Position numbers and translations under genes: made by a program. A stretch of 64,000 nt of DNA from Shewanella pneumatophori. Its GTDB lineage: Bacteria; Pseudomonadota; Gammaproteobacteria; Enterobacterales; Shewanellaceae. Numbering within the stretch: position 1 is the first letter of the stretch; each line of letters opens with the position of its first letter. Of this stretch, positions 56,354 through 64,000 are shown in pieces. The stretch is taken from positions 186,001 to 250,000 of the forward strand of contig NZ_JAKILB010000004.1 of NCBI RefSeq assembly GCF_023283895.1. The letters are read 5' to 3'. The notes under the pieces are model-generated. The model was not told the DNA's origin. It did no database searches and saw only the letters and a program-made list of their open reading frames with translations.

Positions 56354-58018
56354 ATGCCAACAAAAATAATAATGCTAATACTGCTATTGAGCTCAATGCT
56401 AGGCAGCATCAATTTTACTTACGCTGTTCAACAGGCCATAACAGAACATACATTTATCTATAAAGCGCACTATAACGATAATGTACCTAAACGTTTTGTT
56501 GATGTTGTTTTGTGGAATAGAACTAAGAATGATCTTAACTCAGTATCATTGTCGGGTGGCGCTTACTGGATGATATCAGCAGTCAAGGTAAATCAATATA
56601 ACAAGCGTTGGGTAATCAATGTGAATAACTCAATAGTTGAGTCTGTTGACTATTGGTTGCTCGGTGACGATGGTTCAAGCCAAGCTTTTAACAGCGGTTA
56701 CTATGCTCCTTATGAGTTTTTATTTGACTATGGCCGCAGTGTTGAGATGGATATTGGCGTTAATTATTGGCTGGTTGCGCGGGTAGAAAGTCGCTATTAC
56801 TCATCTCAGCCTAAGTTAGAAGTACAAGAGTATAAAGAACACAAACGTCAGACTGACATTTATGCTTTGTTTATTATATTGTGTTTGGGCGGTTTGCTGT
56901 TTATTGCGCTTTATAACGGACTTATCTACCTTTCTATTCGAGATAAAGCATTTCTCTATTACGCAGGCTACGTGCTTTGTTATTTGGCAGGTTGGTCATT
57001 CACTTTTCATTTACCTGCACATTTATTCGAATTGCATAGTTTGCAACTACATCATCTGTTTTTTATTGGCCTGCCAATATTCAATATCTTATTTTATAAA
57101 CACTTTCTGCAGTTACCCGAAACATCGCCTACACTATGGCGCTTAAGTTTTTGGTTGCTATGTTTATGTATTATTGCTTTGCCTAGCAGTATTTTTCTGC
57201 TTTCTTACACAGCAATAATAGCCTCTCTCTTGATTTTTCTTTGGATCACGCTGGCGATGATCTGCGGTAATGTTTGTTTGCTGAAGGGATTCTATCCGGC
57301 GCGTTACTTCTTGTTGGCCTTTAGCTGTTTATTATTGCCAGCGATTATGATTTTACCGGGGAATATGGGCTTAACACCTGACTTTTTTGATAATGCAGAG
57401 TTAGCGACACTGGTCGGTGGAAGCGTAGATGCGTTGCTTTTATCTTTTGCATTAGCCTATAAAATTCGATTGTTATCTGAGGAGCGAGAGCAACATATTG
57501 AGACCTTAGAAGTCGCACGTAAAAATGCGCGGACAGACAAGCTAACAGGGTTAGCCAATCGTTTAGCTTTTGATGAGGCGATGTATGAGCTTGCTCCTGA
57601 AGAGGAGGGCACTCAACGGGAGTTATATTTAGTATTGGTATCACTTGATGGAGTCGTGCCATTGACTAAACGACTTGGGCATAGAGAAGTTGATAATATT
57701 ATTTGTGCCGTGGCGAAACCACTTAAACAGCTCTTTAAGGCAGGTAGTCCGACTAAAGGTGCTGCTGATATTTATCGTATTACAGAGAGCAATTTTGTCA
57801 TTATTTGTGGCCCGGATTGGATAGAACAAGTGCAGCAAAAAGTCGGCGAGATCCAATCTAATTATTTGTTGAGCCGTTATCGTGAGATGAAGATCAATAT
57901 AGGTTTTAGTTTAAATACGGGCATTAACGACCATAGGCAGTGGCTGAGAATGGCAGAGCAAGACCTATATAATCGTAAAAGTACTTTGCGTAGAGCTATG
58001 TATAACCAGAGCTTGTAA
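56354..58018 (+). CDS. 7TMR-DISM sensor with degenerate GGDEF domain
   Basis: This 554-residue protein has a signal peptide (ends near TYA-V) and a periplasmic DISMED2-like beta domain (about 30-165; LWNRTKNDLNSVSLSGGAYW). Seven membrane helices (7TMR-DISM, about 175-385) and a short coiled coil follow. The GGDEF-family domain begins at TDKLTGLANRLAFDEAM. At the catalytic loop IYRITESNFVIIC stands where R-x-GGDEF-hhh should be, so it should not make c-di-GMP. It may bind GTP or c-di-GMP allosterically. The 7TM part implies sensing of a periplasmic or membrane ligand, unknown. Confidence 0.85.
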   Translation: MPTKIIMLILLLSSMLGSINFTYAVQQAITEHTFIYKAHYNDNVPKRFVDVVLWNRTKNDLNSVSLSGGAYWMISAVKVNQYNKRWVINVNNSIVESVDYWLLGDDGSSQAFNSGYYAPYEFLFDYGRSVEMDIGVNYWLVARVESRYYSSQPKLEVQEYKEHKRQTDIYALFIILCLGGLLFIALYNGLIYLSIRDKAFLYYAGYVLCYLAGWSFTFHLPAHLFELHSLQLHHLFFIGLPIFNILFYKHFLQLPETSPTLWRLSFWLLCLCIIALPSSIFLLSYTAIIASLLIFLWITLAMICGNVCLLKGFYPARYFLLAFSCLLLPAIMILPGNMGLTPDFFDNAELATLVGGSVDALLLSFALAYKIRLLSEEREQHIETLEVARKNARTDKLTGLANRLAFDEAMYELAPEEEGTQRELYLVLVSLDGVVPLTKRLGHREVDNIICAVAKPLKQLFKAGSPTKGAADIYRITESNFVIICGPDWIEQVQQKVGEIQSNYLLSRYREMKINIGFSLNTGINDHRQWLRMAEQDLYNRKSTLRRAMYNQSL

Positions 58019-58180
58019 AGGTAAAACGTTTTGTAGCTAATAGCTTTTATTCAGGTTAACGTTGCAACTAAAGCAACAACAGCCCATGTTTGATGCTAGT
58101 TGCTAAGGTCAAACTTGGGGAGACAAACCAGCAAAATCATCTCAATCCCCACCGCAGATTAACCAGTCATTCCGTCTTAT

Positions 58181-58232
58181 AAGCCATAAGCGAAGCTCTC
58201 ATTAAGCGAGAGAACAGCTCTTATGGCCTATT
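58181..58232. other. long imperfect hairpin
   Basis: AAGCCATAAGCGAAGCTCTC and GAGAGAACAGCTCTTATGGCC pair over most of their length. It lies between the 7TMR gene and the 3' end of the small minus-strand gene. No T-run follows in either direction; the role is unclear. Confidence 0.45.
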
Positions 58233-58246
58233 CGCTAATAATTAAA

Positions 58247-58426
58247 TTAGTTCGCGTATTCATTATGATAATTGCTGAATGCTACTTCTGGCGACGCTCG
58301 TTTATGATGTTGGCGCTGCTCACGACGACGTTGTTTTTGACGTTCATGCTTTTCGTTGTGTTCTAAATCACTGCCAAAATCATTGTCCCATTGGCTTTCT
58401 TGGTCAAAATCGTAATTTGTTCTCAT
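58247..58426 (-). CDS. small highly charged protein, 59 residues, unknown
   Basis: ATG at 58426 to TAA at 58247. The N-terminal half is acidic (YDFDQESQWDNDFGSDLEH), the middle strongly basic (HERQKQRRREQRQHHKR), and the end polar. GGAACGAAG lies about six bases upstream of the start. Codon use is natural and there is no overlap with other genes. It resembles small cytosolic nucleic acid- or envelope-associated proteins seen in marine gammaproteobacteria, but I cannot name a family. Confidence 0.65.
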   Translation of the reverse strand: MRTNYDFDQESQWDNDFGSDLEHNEKHERQKQRRREQRQHHKRASPEVAFSNYHNEYAN

Positions 58427-58778
58427 GATCTTCGTTCCAGTCTGACTTAAGAGTTGTCTCGAACCTAGCGAATAGCTACGGTGTGACTTGATATCGAATG
58501 CAGTGTAGAAAGTGAAAATGACAAAACAATTACAGCTTGTTGACGATAAAAAGGATCTATTGTTTGTGGATCTATTAGGCTTTTGGGATTGAGATAATTA
58601 TGGGGAAGGGAAGATATTACCTCTAAACGCGCAATTCTGGCCGTCAATTCTAGCTTTAAAACTTAATGCAATTAATTTAACCGATGCGCCGGCACTCAAT
58701 AATTAGCTTAATAAGGCTCTAAAGCTGGTCTAGATGATAGGACCGAGCTTTAGAGCTCAAGAGTGTACAGAAAGGCTG
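58427..58778. other. intergenic region between the small ORF and the RsmB-family gene
   Basis: This 352-base region holds a long hairpin at 58716-58756 (GCTCTAAAGCT / AGCTTTAGAGC with inner GGTC / GACC). It lies 22 bases beyond the methyltransferase stop and probably ends its transcript. The remainder should hold the promoter of the small ORF. Confidence 0.5.
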
Positions 58779-60128
58779 TTAGCGTTTAATCATTTTAGCG
58801 ACAAACATGCCGTCAGTATTGGCATCTTGTGGCCATACCGTAAGCATGGTGACAGACTCTTGGGTGAACGGGTGACGCAACGTTTGCAGCTCAAACTCTG
58901 GATTAGCGGCTAAAAAGGCATTCACTACTTGCTCATTTTCAATAGGAGATAAAGAGCAAGTTGCGTATACCAGTTTACCTTGCGCTTTAACGGCTTTGGC
59001 ACTGCGAGACAAGATATCGAGCTGTAACTCCTGTTTATCGAGCACTACGTTTTTATCATCTAACCAGCGCATATCAGGATTACGGCGCCAAGTACCAGTA
59101 CAGCTACAAGGTGCATCAACAAGAACGCCGTCAAAAGCAGCCTCTTTTACAGGCAAAGCATCACTTTTCCACGGTGCTAGACTAATGCCAGTAAAGCCAG
59201 CACGCTTAGCTCGTTTCATTAGTTCTTCTAGTGGTTTACGGCGAATATCTGATGAGGTAATACTGCCAGTTGCATTTGGGTTTTGCTTAAGCATTTTTGA
59301 GCGTAGTTGCAGAGTTTTACCGCCTGCACCACTGCAGGTATCCCACCATTGCTCATCAGCTTGAGGCTGGCAAATTTGGCCAATAACCTGCGAGCCTAGA
59401 TCTTGGATCTCAAGCTCACCACGTTGATAGGCGCCAATCGCATTGAGGTTTATACTTTTATGGCCGAGGCTTAGGGCATCGTCAAAGAATTCACTAGCAA
59501 CAGCAGTAATATCATCTTTTTTAAGTGAATTGATTAATTGCTGTTGGTTAAGCGTTTGTGCACGAGCCCAAATAGGAGGACGTGAGCACATCGCCTCAAC
59601 GACTGCGAGCTGCTTATCTTCAGCAACATCTACAACCTGCCAAAACCAATCAGGTACTAACTGATTAACTGCAATACTTGGGCGATTCAATGCATTTTGC
59701 AGCCATGAGCATTTGCTTTGTAAGCTTGTTAACTCCTGCTCTGCTGGCGTTAAATTAAATTCAGCAGCTTGATTGGCAAACTCACGCCATGCGTCACTGA
59801 ACTGAGTCCATTTGTGATCTTCTAATTCTGCAACAATAGCTAAAGATGCAAACCAACTCGGATCTTGTTGTTCACTGGTATGGATTTGCTTAAGCCAGCC
59901 CCACCAGCGGAACATAGCAAAAAGGCTTTCTCGAATGACACGACGATCTTTAGAACCATGCTTTTTATGGACTCGAAAATACTCGCCGACAATGCGGTCT
60001 GCAGGTAGCTTTTGTTCCATCACGCTCGAAAATAGCTGATGTATCGTGTTGCTGTAGCTTAATGCTCGCTTTTGTGCAGGAGTTTCTGCTTGGAAAGCGT
60101 CTTGAGGTGATGATGAAGGTTCTACCAT
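58779..60128 (-). CDS. RsmB/NOP-family RNA cytosine-5 methyltransferase
   Basis: This 449-residue enzyme has an N-terminal NusB-like helical region (about 20-150). The methyltransferase core follows: SAM motif DTCSGAGGKTLQL (about 260), DAPCSCTGTWRRNPDMRW with the release Cys, and LVYATCSLSPIENEQVV with the nucleophile Cys. These make m5C in rRNA or tRNA. It is more divergent than true RsmB and lacks the full-length NusB domain match, so the target RNA is uncertain. Confidence 0.88.
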   Translation of the reverse strand: MVEPSSSPQDAFQAETPAQKRALSYSNTIHQLFSSVMEQKLPADRIVGEYFRVHKKHGSKDRRVIRESLFAMFRWWGWLKQIHTSEQQDPSWFASLAIVAELEDHKWTQFSDAWREFANQAAEFNLTPAEQELTSLQSKCSWLQNALNRPSIAVNQLVPDWFWQVVDVAEDKQLAVVEAMCSRPPIWARAQTLNQQQLINSLKKDDITAVASEFFDDALSLGHKSINLNAIGAYQRGELEIQDLGSQVIGQICQPQADEQWWDTCSGAGGKTLQLRSKMLKQNPNATGSITSSDIRRKPLEELMKRAKRAGFTGISLAPWKSDALPVKEAAFDGVLVDAPCSCTGTWRRNPDMRWLDDKNVVLDKQELQLDILSRSAKAVKAQGKLVYATCSLSPIENEQVVNAFLAANPEFELQTLRHPFTQESVTMLTVWPQDANTDGMFVAKMIKR

Positions 60129-60314
60129 TACAATGTGCCTGAAGCAGCCCTTAGGCTGAAAATAAAAACTGGCGCAATTGTAACAGAGATTTGTCTGTAG
60201 GGGAGTGTGCTGTGAGATAAAGCGCTATTAGATTTTGCGAGTAATGGCGCTTTATACACGCTTATAGAGGATGATTTTATTTGTATAAATCATCCGTTCA
60301 ATGAGTGGCTTAAA

Positions 60315-60998
60315 TTAATAGTCTAAATCGAGAGCGAAGCATAAATAGCGCATTAATTGCTGACAAGCGGCAAATTCCTGTGCACATAACTCGACAAAGT
60401 TAGTGCTGTAAACTTGCTCAATCGTTAGTGGTTTTATGGCAATAAAGTCCTTGCGTTTTAACTCATCAAGCATTGGGTGGGCTTTATCATAGCCCTTAGG
60501 TGGACGAATAAGTTGACTACCTTGCATCTCAAACCCTTTAGCACTCAATTCGCGTAGTGCTTTTTTATAGCTATTGGGGTTTTCATCAATACAAGTACGG
60601 ATGGCATTTAACGCTTTAGATTCAGGATGCCAAATTCCGGCACCGAGAAAGCAACCATCGTTAGCGATATGTAAATATAAGCCTGGTGCATGAACATCCT
60701 TACCTTGAAAGTGCCGAAACTGAATTCCAACATTGGTTTTATACGGCGTTTTATCTTTACTAAAGCGACTGTCGCGTTGCGGGCGCATCATACTGCCACC
60801 GACTTTTTTAGGCACGGCAGTTAATCGTGGCGATAGCGCGGTAATGTGTGGTTGCATAGCCTGGATAAATTTCAGAGCAGGAGTGCGTACATTGTCTTCA
60901 TAGCGGGTTTGATTGGCTTTAAACCACTCTCGCTCGTTGTTGACTGACAGCTCATTTAAAAAATTAAAACTTTGGCGAGTAAAGGGGCTCATAGACAT
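60315..60998 (-). CDS. DUF2461 (TIGR02453) family protein
   Basis: This 227-residue protein has family hallmarks: FTRQSFNFLNELSVNNEREWFKANQ..Y at the start, then FSKDKTPYKTNVGIQFRH and GLYLHIANDGCFLGAGIWHPE. The function is not known. Arg and Lys-rich segments around KVGGSMMRPQRDSRFSKDKTPYK are conserved and could bind phosphate or nucleic acid. It stands alone on the minus strand. Confidence 0.9.
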   Translation of the reverse strand: MSMSPFTRQSFNFLNELSVNNEREWFKANQTRYEDNVRTPALKFIQAMQPHITALSPRLTAVPKKVGGSMMRPQRDSRFSKDKTPYKTNVGIQFRHFQGKDVHAPGLYLHIANDGCFLGAGIWHPESKALNAIRTCIDENPNSYKKALRELSAKGFEMQGSQLIRPPKGYDKAHPMLDELKRKDFIAIKPLTIEQVYSTNFVELCAQEFAACQQLMRYLCFALDLDY

Positions 60999-61178
60999 GA
61001 CGACCTAAATTTGAGGAGGAATAATCAATGTCATTAAATCTTATCTTAGTCAACCTTAATCTTGCTACTCATTGAGGCGGCAAAGCTGTTAAAATAGGGC
61101 GATATGTAAGATTTGATTGCGTCATTTAAAATTATACTGATTAGTATCTGATACGCACTTGCCATCGTTGGAGTAATA

Positions 61179-61631
61179 ATGAAAGTTTGGGTTGACGCAG
61201 ATGCCTGTCCTGGCGTGATTAAAGAGATCTTATTTCGTGTGGCCGATAGAGCCAAAGTTGAAGTGACGCTAGTGGCTAACCACTGGATGCGTATTCCACC
61301 ATCGCCCTTTATTAATTTAAAAACCGTGTCATCGGGCTTTGATGTTGCCGATGATGAAATCGTTAAATTATTAACTGCGGGGGATTTAGTGATTACGGCT
61401 GATATTCCACTGGCTTCAGAGGTAATTGATAAAGGTGGCGTAGCATTAAATCCGCGTGGCGAGCTGTATACTGAGCAAAATATTAAATCGATTTTGAACA
61501 TGCGTGACTTTATGGACACCATGCGCGCAAGCGGTGTTCAAACCGGCGGTCCTGCAGCAATAGGTGCTAGTGAAAAACAAGCCTTTGGCAATCAGTTAGA
61601 CAGATATATCACTAAGCATCATAAGCCATAA
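61179..61631 (+). CDS. yaiI: YaiI/YqxD family (UPF0178) protein
   Basis: This 150-residue PIN-like fold protein has the family start [18 protein letters not shown] with two Asp, VTAD-type acidic residues in [16 protein letters not shown], and the C-terminal [20 protein letters not shown]. Metal-dependent nuclease activity is suggested by fold only. GGAGTAAT lies just before the start. Family membership is sure; the role is not. Confidence 0.92.
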   Translation: MKVWVDADACPGVIKEILFRVADRAKVEVTLVANHWMRIPPSPFINLKTVSSGFDVADDEIVKLLTAGDLVITADIPLASEVIDKGGVALNPRGELYTEQNIKSILNMRDFMDTMRASGVQTGGPAAIGASEKQAFGNQLDRYITKHHKP

Positions 61632-61853
61632 GTCGTCAGCGCCTCTTTATGTGCATAGGTTATAACGCTATGCACGTGTTGCTGTTTTGCAATTACACTG
61701 TGCAGCTAACTTATCGCTGTTTACGCATCTTGGCGCACTCTTCAACAAATCTGTCTTACGGGGCAGGTTGTTGGTGATAAAAGCTCGCTAAAATGCTGCT
61801 TTTGAGGTGTGAAACATATACAATCCTGTTCCTTTTTTCTCTTGCTAGTTCCA

Positions 61854-62696
61854 ATGAAAACTCTGCACATGACTCGGCAGTTACAACGCTGCAAGAATAA
61901 GCGTTTTGAGCTGTACGCAATCACTCGAATTATTCATAAAGTTGATGACTTAGATGTGAAGTTTGTCACCCAGCAATATGTTGCTAGGCCGAACGGTTTT
62001 GCATTGACCGATCTGTATTTACCCCAGCTAAAACTACATATCGAGATTGATGAGGGATTTCATCAAGGCCAAATTGATACCGATAAAATACGCGAACTCG
62101 ATATTATAACTGCAACAGATCATTTGGTGAGGCGTATAGACGCTGCGGTATCCATTGAACAAATTAATATTCAAGTCGATAAGGTCGTTGCTGATATTCA
62201 GCAAATGATAGCCGATCAAAAAATACTGGGCTGTTTTCAGCCGTGGAACCCGGAACTCGAACACAGTGTTGAATATTTACAATCTCGCGGCAGTATAAAG
62301 GTGAGTGAAAACGTTGCACTGCGGACCTCTGCTGAGGTGTGTAATTTATTTGGTCATCAATACAAAGGTTGGCAACGCTCCTCTGCAAGTATTCCTAAGC
62401 AGCCAAATATTAAGTTATGGTTTCCTAAGCTGTATCCCAACGAGCAGTGGTTTAACGAAATAAGTCACGATGGTACTGAGATCCACGAGTATTGTCTCGA
62501 GTCAGAGGCCAAAAAGCGCGAAGTGATCGATAGGAACTTTTCAGAGAGCTTTCAATATGTTGTATTTGCTCGAGTCAAAGATGAGTTAGGGCAAACGATG
62601 TATCGTTTTAAAGGTGTTTTTGAATTAGATAGAGTAAAGACGAGCTATGAAGCAGGTGTTTTTTGGAAGCAAATAGCAATTGATTACACTTTCTAA
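61854..62696 (+). CDS. putative AbaSI/PvuRts1I-like modification-dependent nuclease
   Basis: This is a protein of about 280 residues. The N-terminal half shows a PD-(D/E)XK/Vsr-like core: LTDLYLPQLKLHIEIDEGFH (Asp, then Glu-x-Asp-Glu) followed by helix DKIRELDIITATDHLVRRIDA. The C-terminal half (about 150-280) is beta-rich and ends with YRFKGVFELDR...WKQIA, like the SRA/PUA-type base-reading domains joined to such nucleases. The start is uncertain (61854, 61869 or 61809) because no ribosome site is clear. No methyltransferase lies nearby, as expected for enzymes cutting modified phage DNA. Assignment by pattern only. Confidence 0.5.
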   Translation: MKTLHMTRQLQRCKNKRFELYAITRIIHKVDDLDVKFVTQQYVARPNGFALTDLYLPQLKLHIEIDEGFHQGQIDTDKIRELDIITATDHLVRRIDAAVSIEQINIQVDKVVADIQQMIADQKILGCFQPWNPELEHSVEYLQSRGSIKVSENVALRTSAEVCNLFGHQYKGWQRSSASIPKQPNIKLWFPKLYPNEQWFNEISHDGTEIHEYCLESEAKKREVIDRNFSESFQYVVFARVKDELGQTMYRFKGVFELDRVKTSYEAGVFWKQIAIDYTF

Positions 62697-62811
62697 AGAG
62701 ACTTTTGTCGACCAGCTAATTAATGACATCGAATGAGTGTTTGTTCTTGTTGATATCAAGATTCAACTATAATAGTAAGACAATGTTTTAGTGCATAAGT
62801 GGAGTATGACT

Positions 62812-63018
62812 ATGGCTGAGATTAAAGTTGAAACGATTGGAGAAGGTTTAGGGTTAAGGTTGCCAACAGAGGTTGTTGAGCAACTACACGTGCAGGCTGG
62901 TGACCGCATCAGTTTAGAGAAAATGCCCCACGGCAGTTATCGCTTAGTCACAATTGAAGATAAGCTCGCTGAGCAGATGACTATGATTGAAGATTTTATG
63001 CATGAAGAAGATGCGTAA
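62812..63018 (+). CDS. AbrB/MazE-type antitoxin-like protein, apparently orphan
   Basis: This is a 68-residue protein. The first 45 residues form a swapped-hairpin AbrB domain (IGEGLGLRLPTEVVEQLHVQAGDRISLEK), and an acidic C-terminal tail (MIEDFMHEEDA) would bind a toxin. The start at 62812 is set by GGAG seven bases upstream. Such antitoxins are normally followed by a toxin gene (Doc or MazF) overlapping the stop; here only a 41-codon hydrophobic frame overlaps it. Confidence 0.8.
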   Translation: MAEIKVETIGEGLGLRLPTEVVEQLHVQAGDRISLEKMPHGSYRLVTIEDKLAEQMTMIEDFMHEEDA

Positions 63019-63104
63019 CCAAGTGACATTTACTTTGCTACTAAAACTTAGCTACTACAGCTTAGCTAGTTTGGTATACGCACTATCTTATGTTTTCTAC
63101 TTAA

Positions 63105-63395
63105 TTAGCCTACCTGAGTCATTTCATTTACGGTGAAGCTCGCCACTGCGCCTTCTGTCGCTGCTAAATAATCAGCTAAATGTTGCGCTCCCATATGGTC
63201 TTGCCATAGCTCTCGTGAAGACCAATTTTCAAAGAATGTAAAATGCGCTGGGTTTTCATTGTCTTGGTGGAGCTCATACTGAATACAACCCGCTTCACTG
63301 CGAGTGATGTCAATTAGCTTGATAAGCTCTGCTTTAACTAGTTCTACACTGCCTTCATTCGCGATGATGTTCGCTACAATTGTAAGATTTGCCAT
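63105..63395 (-). CDS. antibiotic biosynthesis monooxygenase (ABM) domain protein
   Basis: This 96-residue dimeric alpha+beta protein (YgiN/LsrG-like) starts with LTIVANIIANEGSVELVKAEL. SEAGCIQYELHQDNENPAHFTFFENWSS follows with the conserved Y-E-L and F-x-E-x-W, then HLADYLAA. Relatives oxidise quinols or aromatic intermediates without cofactor, or isomerise signal molecules. AGGA lies about nine bases upstream of 63395; the longer frame to 63449 is not needed. Confidence 0.88.
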   Translation of the reverse strand: MANLTIVANIIANEGSVELVKAELIKLIDITRSEAGCIQYELHQDNENPAHFTFFENWSSRELWQDHMGAQHLADYLAATEGAVASFTVNEMTQVG

Positions 63396-63773
63396 GTTTG
63401 AGATCCTATATTGAGTTGATGTAGCTATATTAAGTTGTGCCTTAATCATAATAAACCAGCTTTTTCTTGAATGATTATCAAAATAAAAATGTTAATCGCA
63501 GGGCAAGAGGATGGTGAAACATTCGGCTTTTACTCACTAATAATGACTATGGCGCGTTATATGCTTACTCTTAAGTGTTTGCCGTAGTTTTAATTACTAC
63601 CCTGTATCTTATTGTTAATATTTACATCTTTACATTGTTTACCTATTGGTATTTTGTTCTTTAAAATTTGTTTTTTATCTTGCCGCACCTAAAACAAAGT
63701 TATATGTTGAGTGTGTCAGCTGTGTATCACCAGCGAGTAGGAAATTCTATTTATTTCATTGGAGTAAAATATA
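63396..63773. other. intergenic region between ABM gene and gadB
   Basis: These 378 AT-rich bases should hold two divergent promoters. The only suggestive element is GAATGATTATCAAAAT near 63470, a weak resemblance to half a Fur box. Nothing else is assigned. Confidence 0.4.
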
Positions 63774-64000
63774 ATGCCTCTTCATGCGAAAGATTCTGTG
63801 CGAGACGACCTGCTAGATGATATTTACTCATCGACAGATTTAGCGCTATCTATGCCCAAATATAAAATGCCTGAGCAAGAAAATAACCCGCGCCATGCTT
63901 ATCAAATTGTCCATGACGAGCTCATGATGGACGGTAATTCACGCCAAAACCTTGCTACTTTCTGTCAAACTTGGGTTGAAGAAGAAGTCCATAAATTAAT
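63774..64000 (+). CDS. gadB: glutamate decarboxylase, N-terminal part (3' end outside window)
   Basis: The frame is open from ATG 63774 to the window end (75 codons). GGAG lies about nine bases before the start. [35 protein letters not shown] matches the GadA/GadB N-terminal region (E. coli: [20 protein letters not shown]). The PLP-binding lysine lies beyond the window. The enzyme makes GABA and consumes protons for acid resistance. I cannot see whether a GadC antiporter follows. Confidence 0.93.
   Translation, partial: MPLHAKDSVRDDLLDDIYSSTDLALSMPKYKMPEQENNPRHAYQIVHDELMMDGNSRQNLATFCQTWVEEEVHKL

Noticed and set aside
63013..63138. 41-codon frame as a Doc or MazF toxin
   Set aside because: It lacks the Fic motif of Doc and the length and residues of MazF; kept only as a question in the findings.
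63465..63485. Fur box before the ABM gene
   Set aside because: Only about half of the 19-base consensus agrees; too weak to call.

Overview
This window looks like chromosomal DNA of a Shewanella species (Gammaproteobacteria, Alteromonadales). The evidence is gene content and order: the lldP / dld-II / lldE-lldF-lldG lactate cluster next to nadK, grpE, dxs-ispA-xseB, pomA-pomB, thiI, gcvA-ygdD-rlmM, an NAD-type isocitrate dehydrogenase, rdgC, a porin and phoB-phoR-pstS. I recall this order from S. oneidensis MR-1; no database was searched. It is mostly core genome. I saw no prophage, insertion sequence with a transposase, CRISPR array, tRNA or rRNA.

Layout. 1-8.6 kb: the 3' end of a DEAD-box helicase gene, a small lipoprotein, an MscS channel paired with a membrane ATPase whose P-loop is degenerate, a CobW GTPase, a MATE exporter and a periplasmic TonB-domain protein. 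8.6-16.3 kb: the lactate operon on the minus strand (permease, D-lactate dehydrogenase, three-subunit L-lactate dehydrogenase) behind a control region with two CRP-type sites and a palindrome. 17-22 kb: NAD kinase, grpE with a textbook sigma-32 promoter, and dxs-ispA-xseB. 22-30.7 kb: sodium-type flagellar stator genes, thiI, a small exported protein, gcvA, a hydrolase, ygdD, rlmM and isocitrate dehydrogenase. 30.9-45.8 kb: an S9 peptidase, a probable MITE, a MarC protein, xni, ppnN, a diguanylate cyclase, a TPR membrane protein, an M61 peptidase, rdgC and a porin. 46-50 kb: phoB, phoR and pstS; Pho-box repeats precede the porin and pstS, and weakly phoB. 50-52.8 kb: a collagenase-like M9 protein and an M1 aminopeptidase. 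54.6-64 kb: glutathione peroxidase, a YfaZ outer membrane protein, a 7TMR protein with a dead GGDEF domain, an RsmB-family methyltransferase, small conserved proteins, a possible modification-dependent nuclease, an orphan AbrB-type antitoxin, a monooxygenase and the start of a glutamate decarboxylase gene.

The most striking element lies in the gene-free stretch 52753-54588. Five tandem units on the minus strand each have a sigma-E-type promoter (GGAACT / TGAACTT, exactly 16 bases, TCTGA / TCTAA), an unpaired segment containing GTTCATCAT, a hairpin whose loop carries CTAGCGCA, and a Rho-independent terminator with 7-8 U. Three units are near-identical 477-bp direct repeats; two are diverged and shorter. 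I read this as an array of sigma-E-dependent small RNAs analogous to MicA, RybB or VrrA. The seed is perfectly complementary, over 9-10 bases, to the start codon region of the porin gene at 44840 in this same window, which suggests envelope-stress control of that porin.
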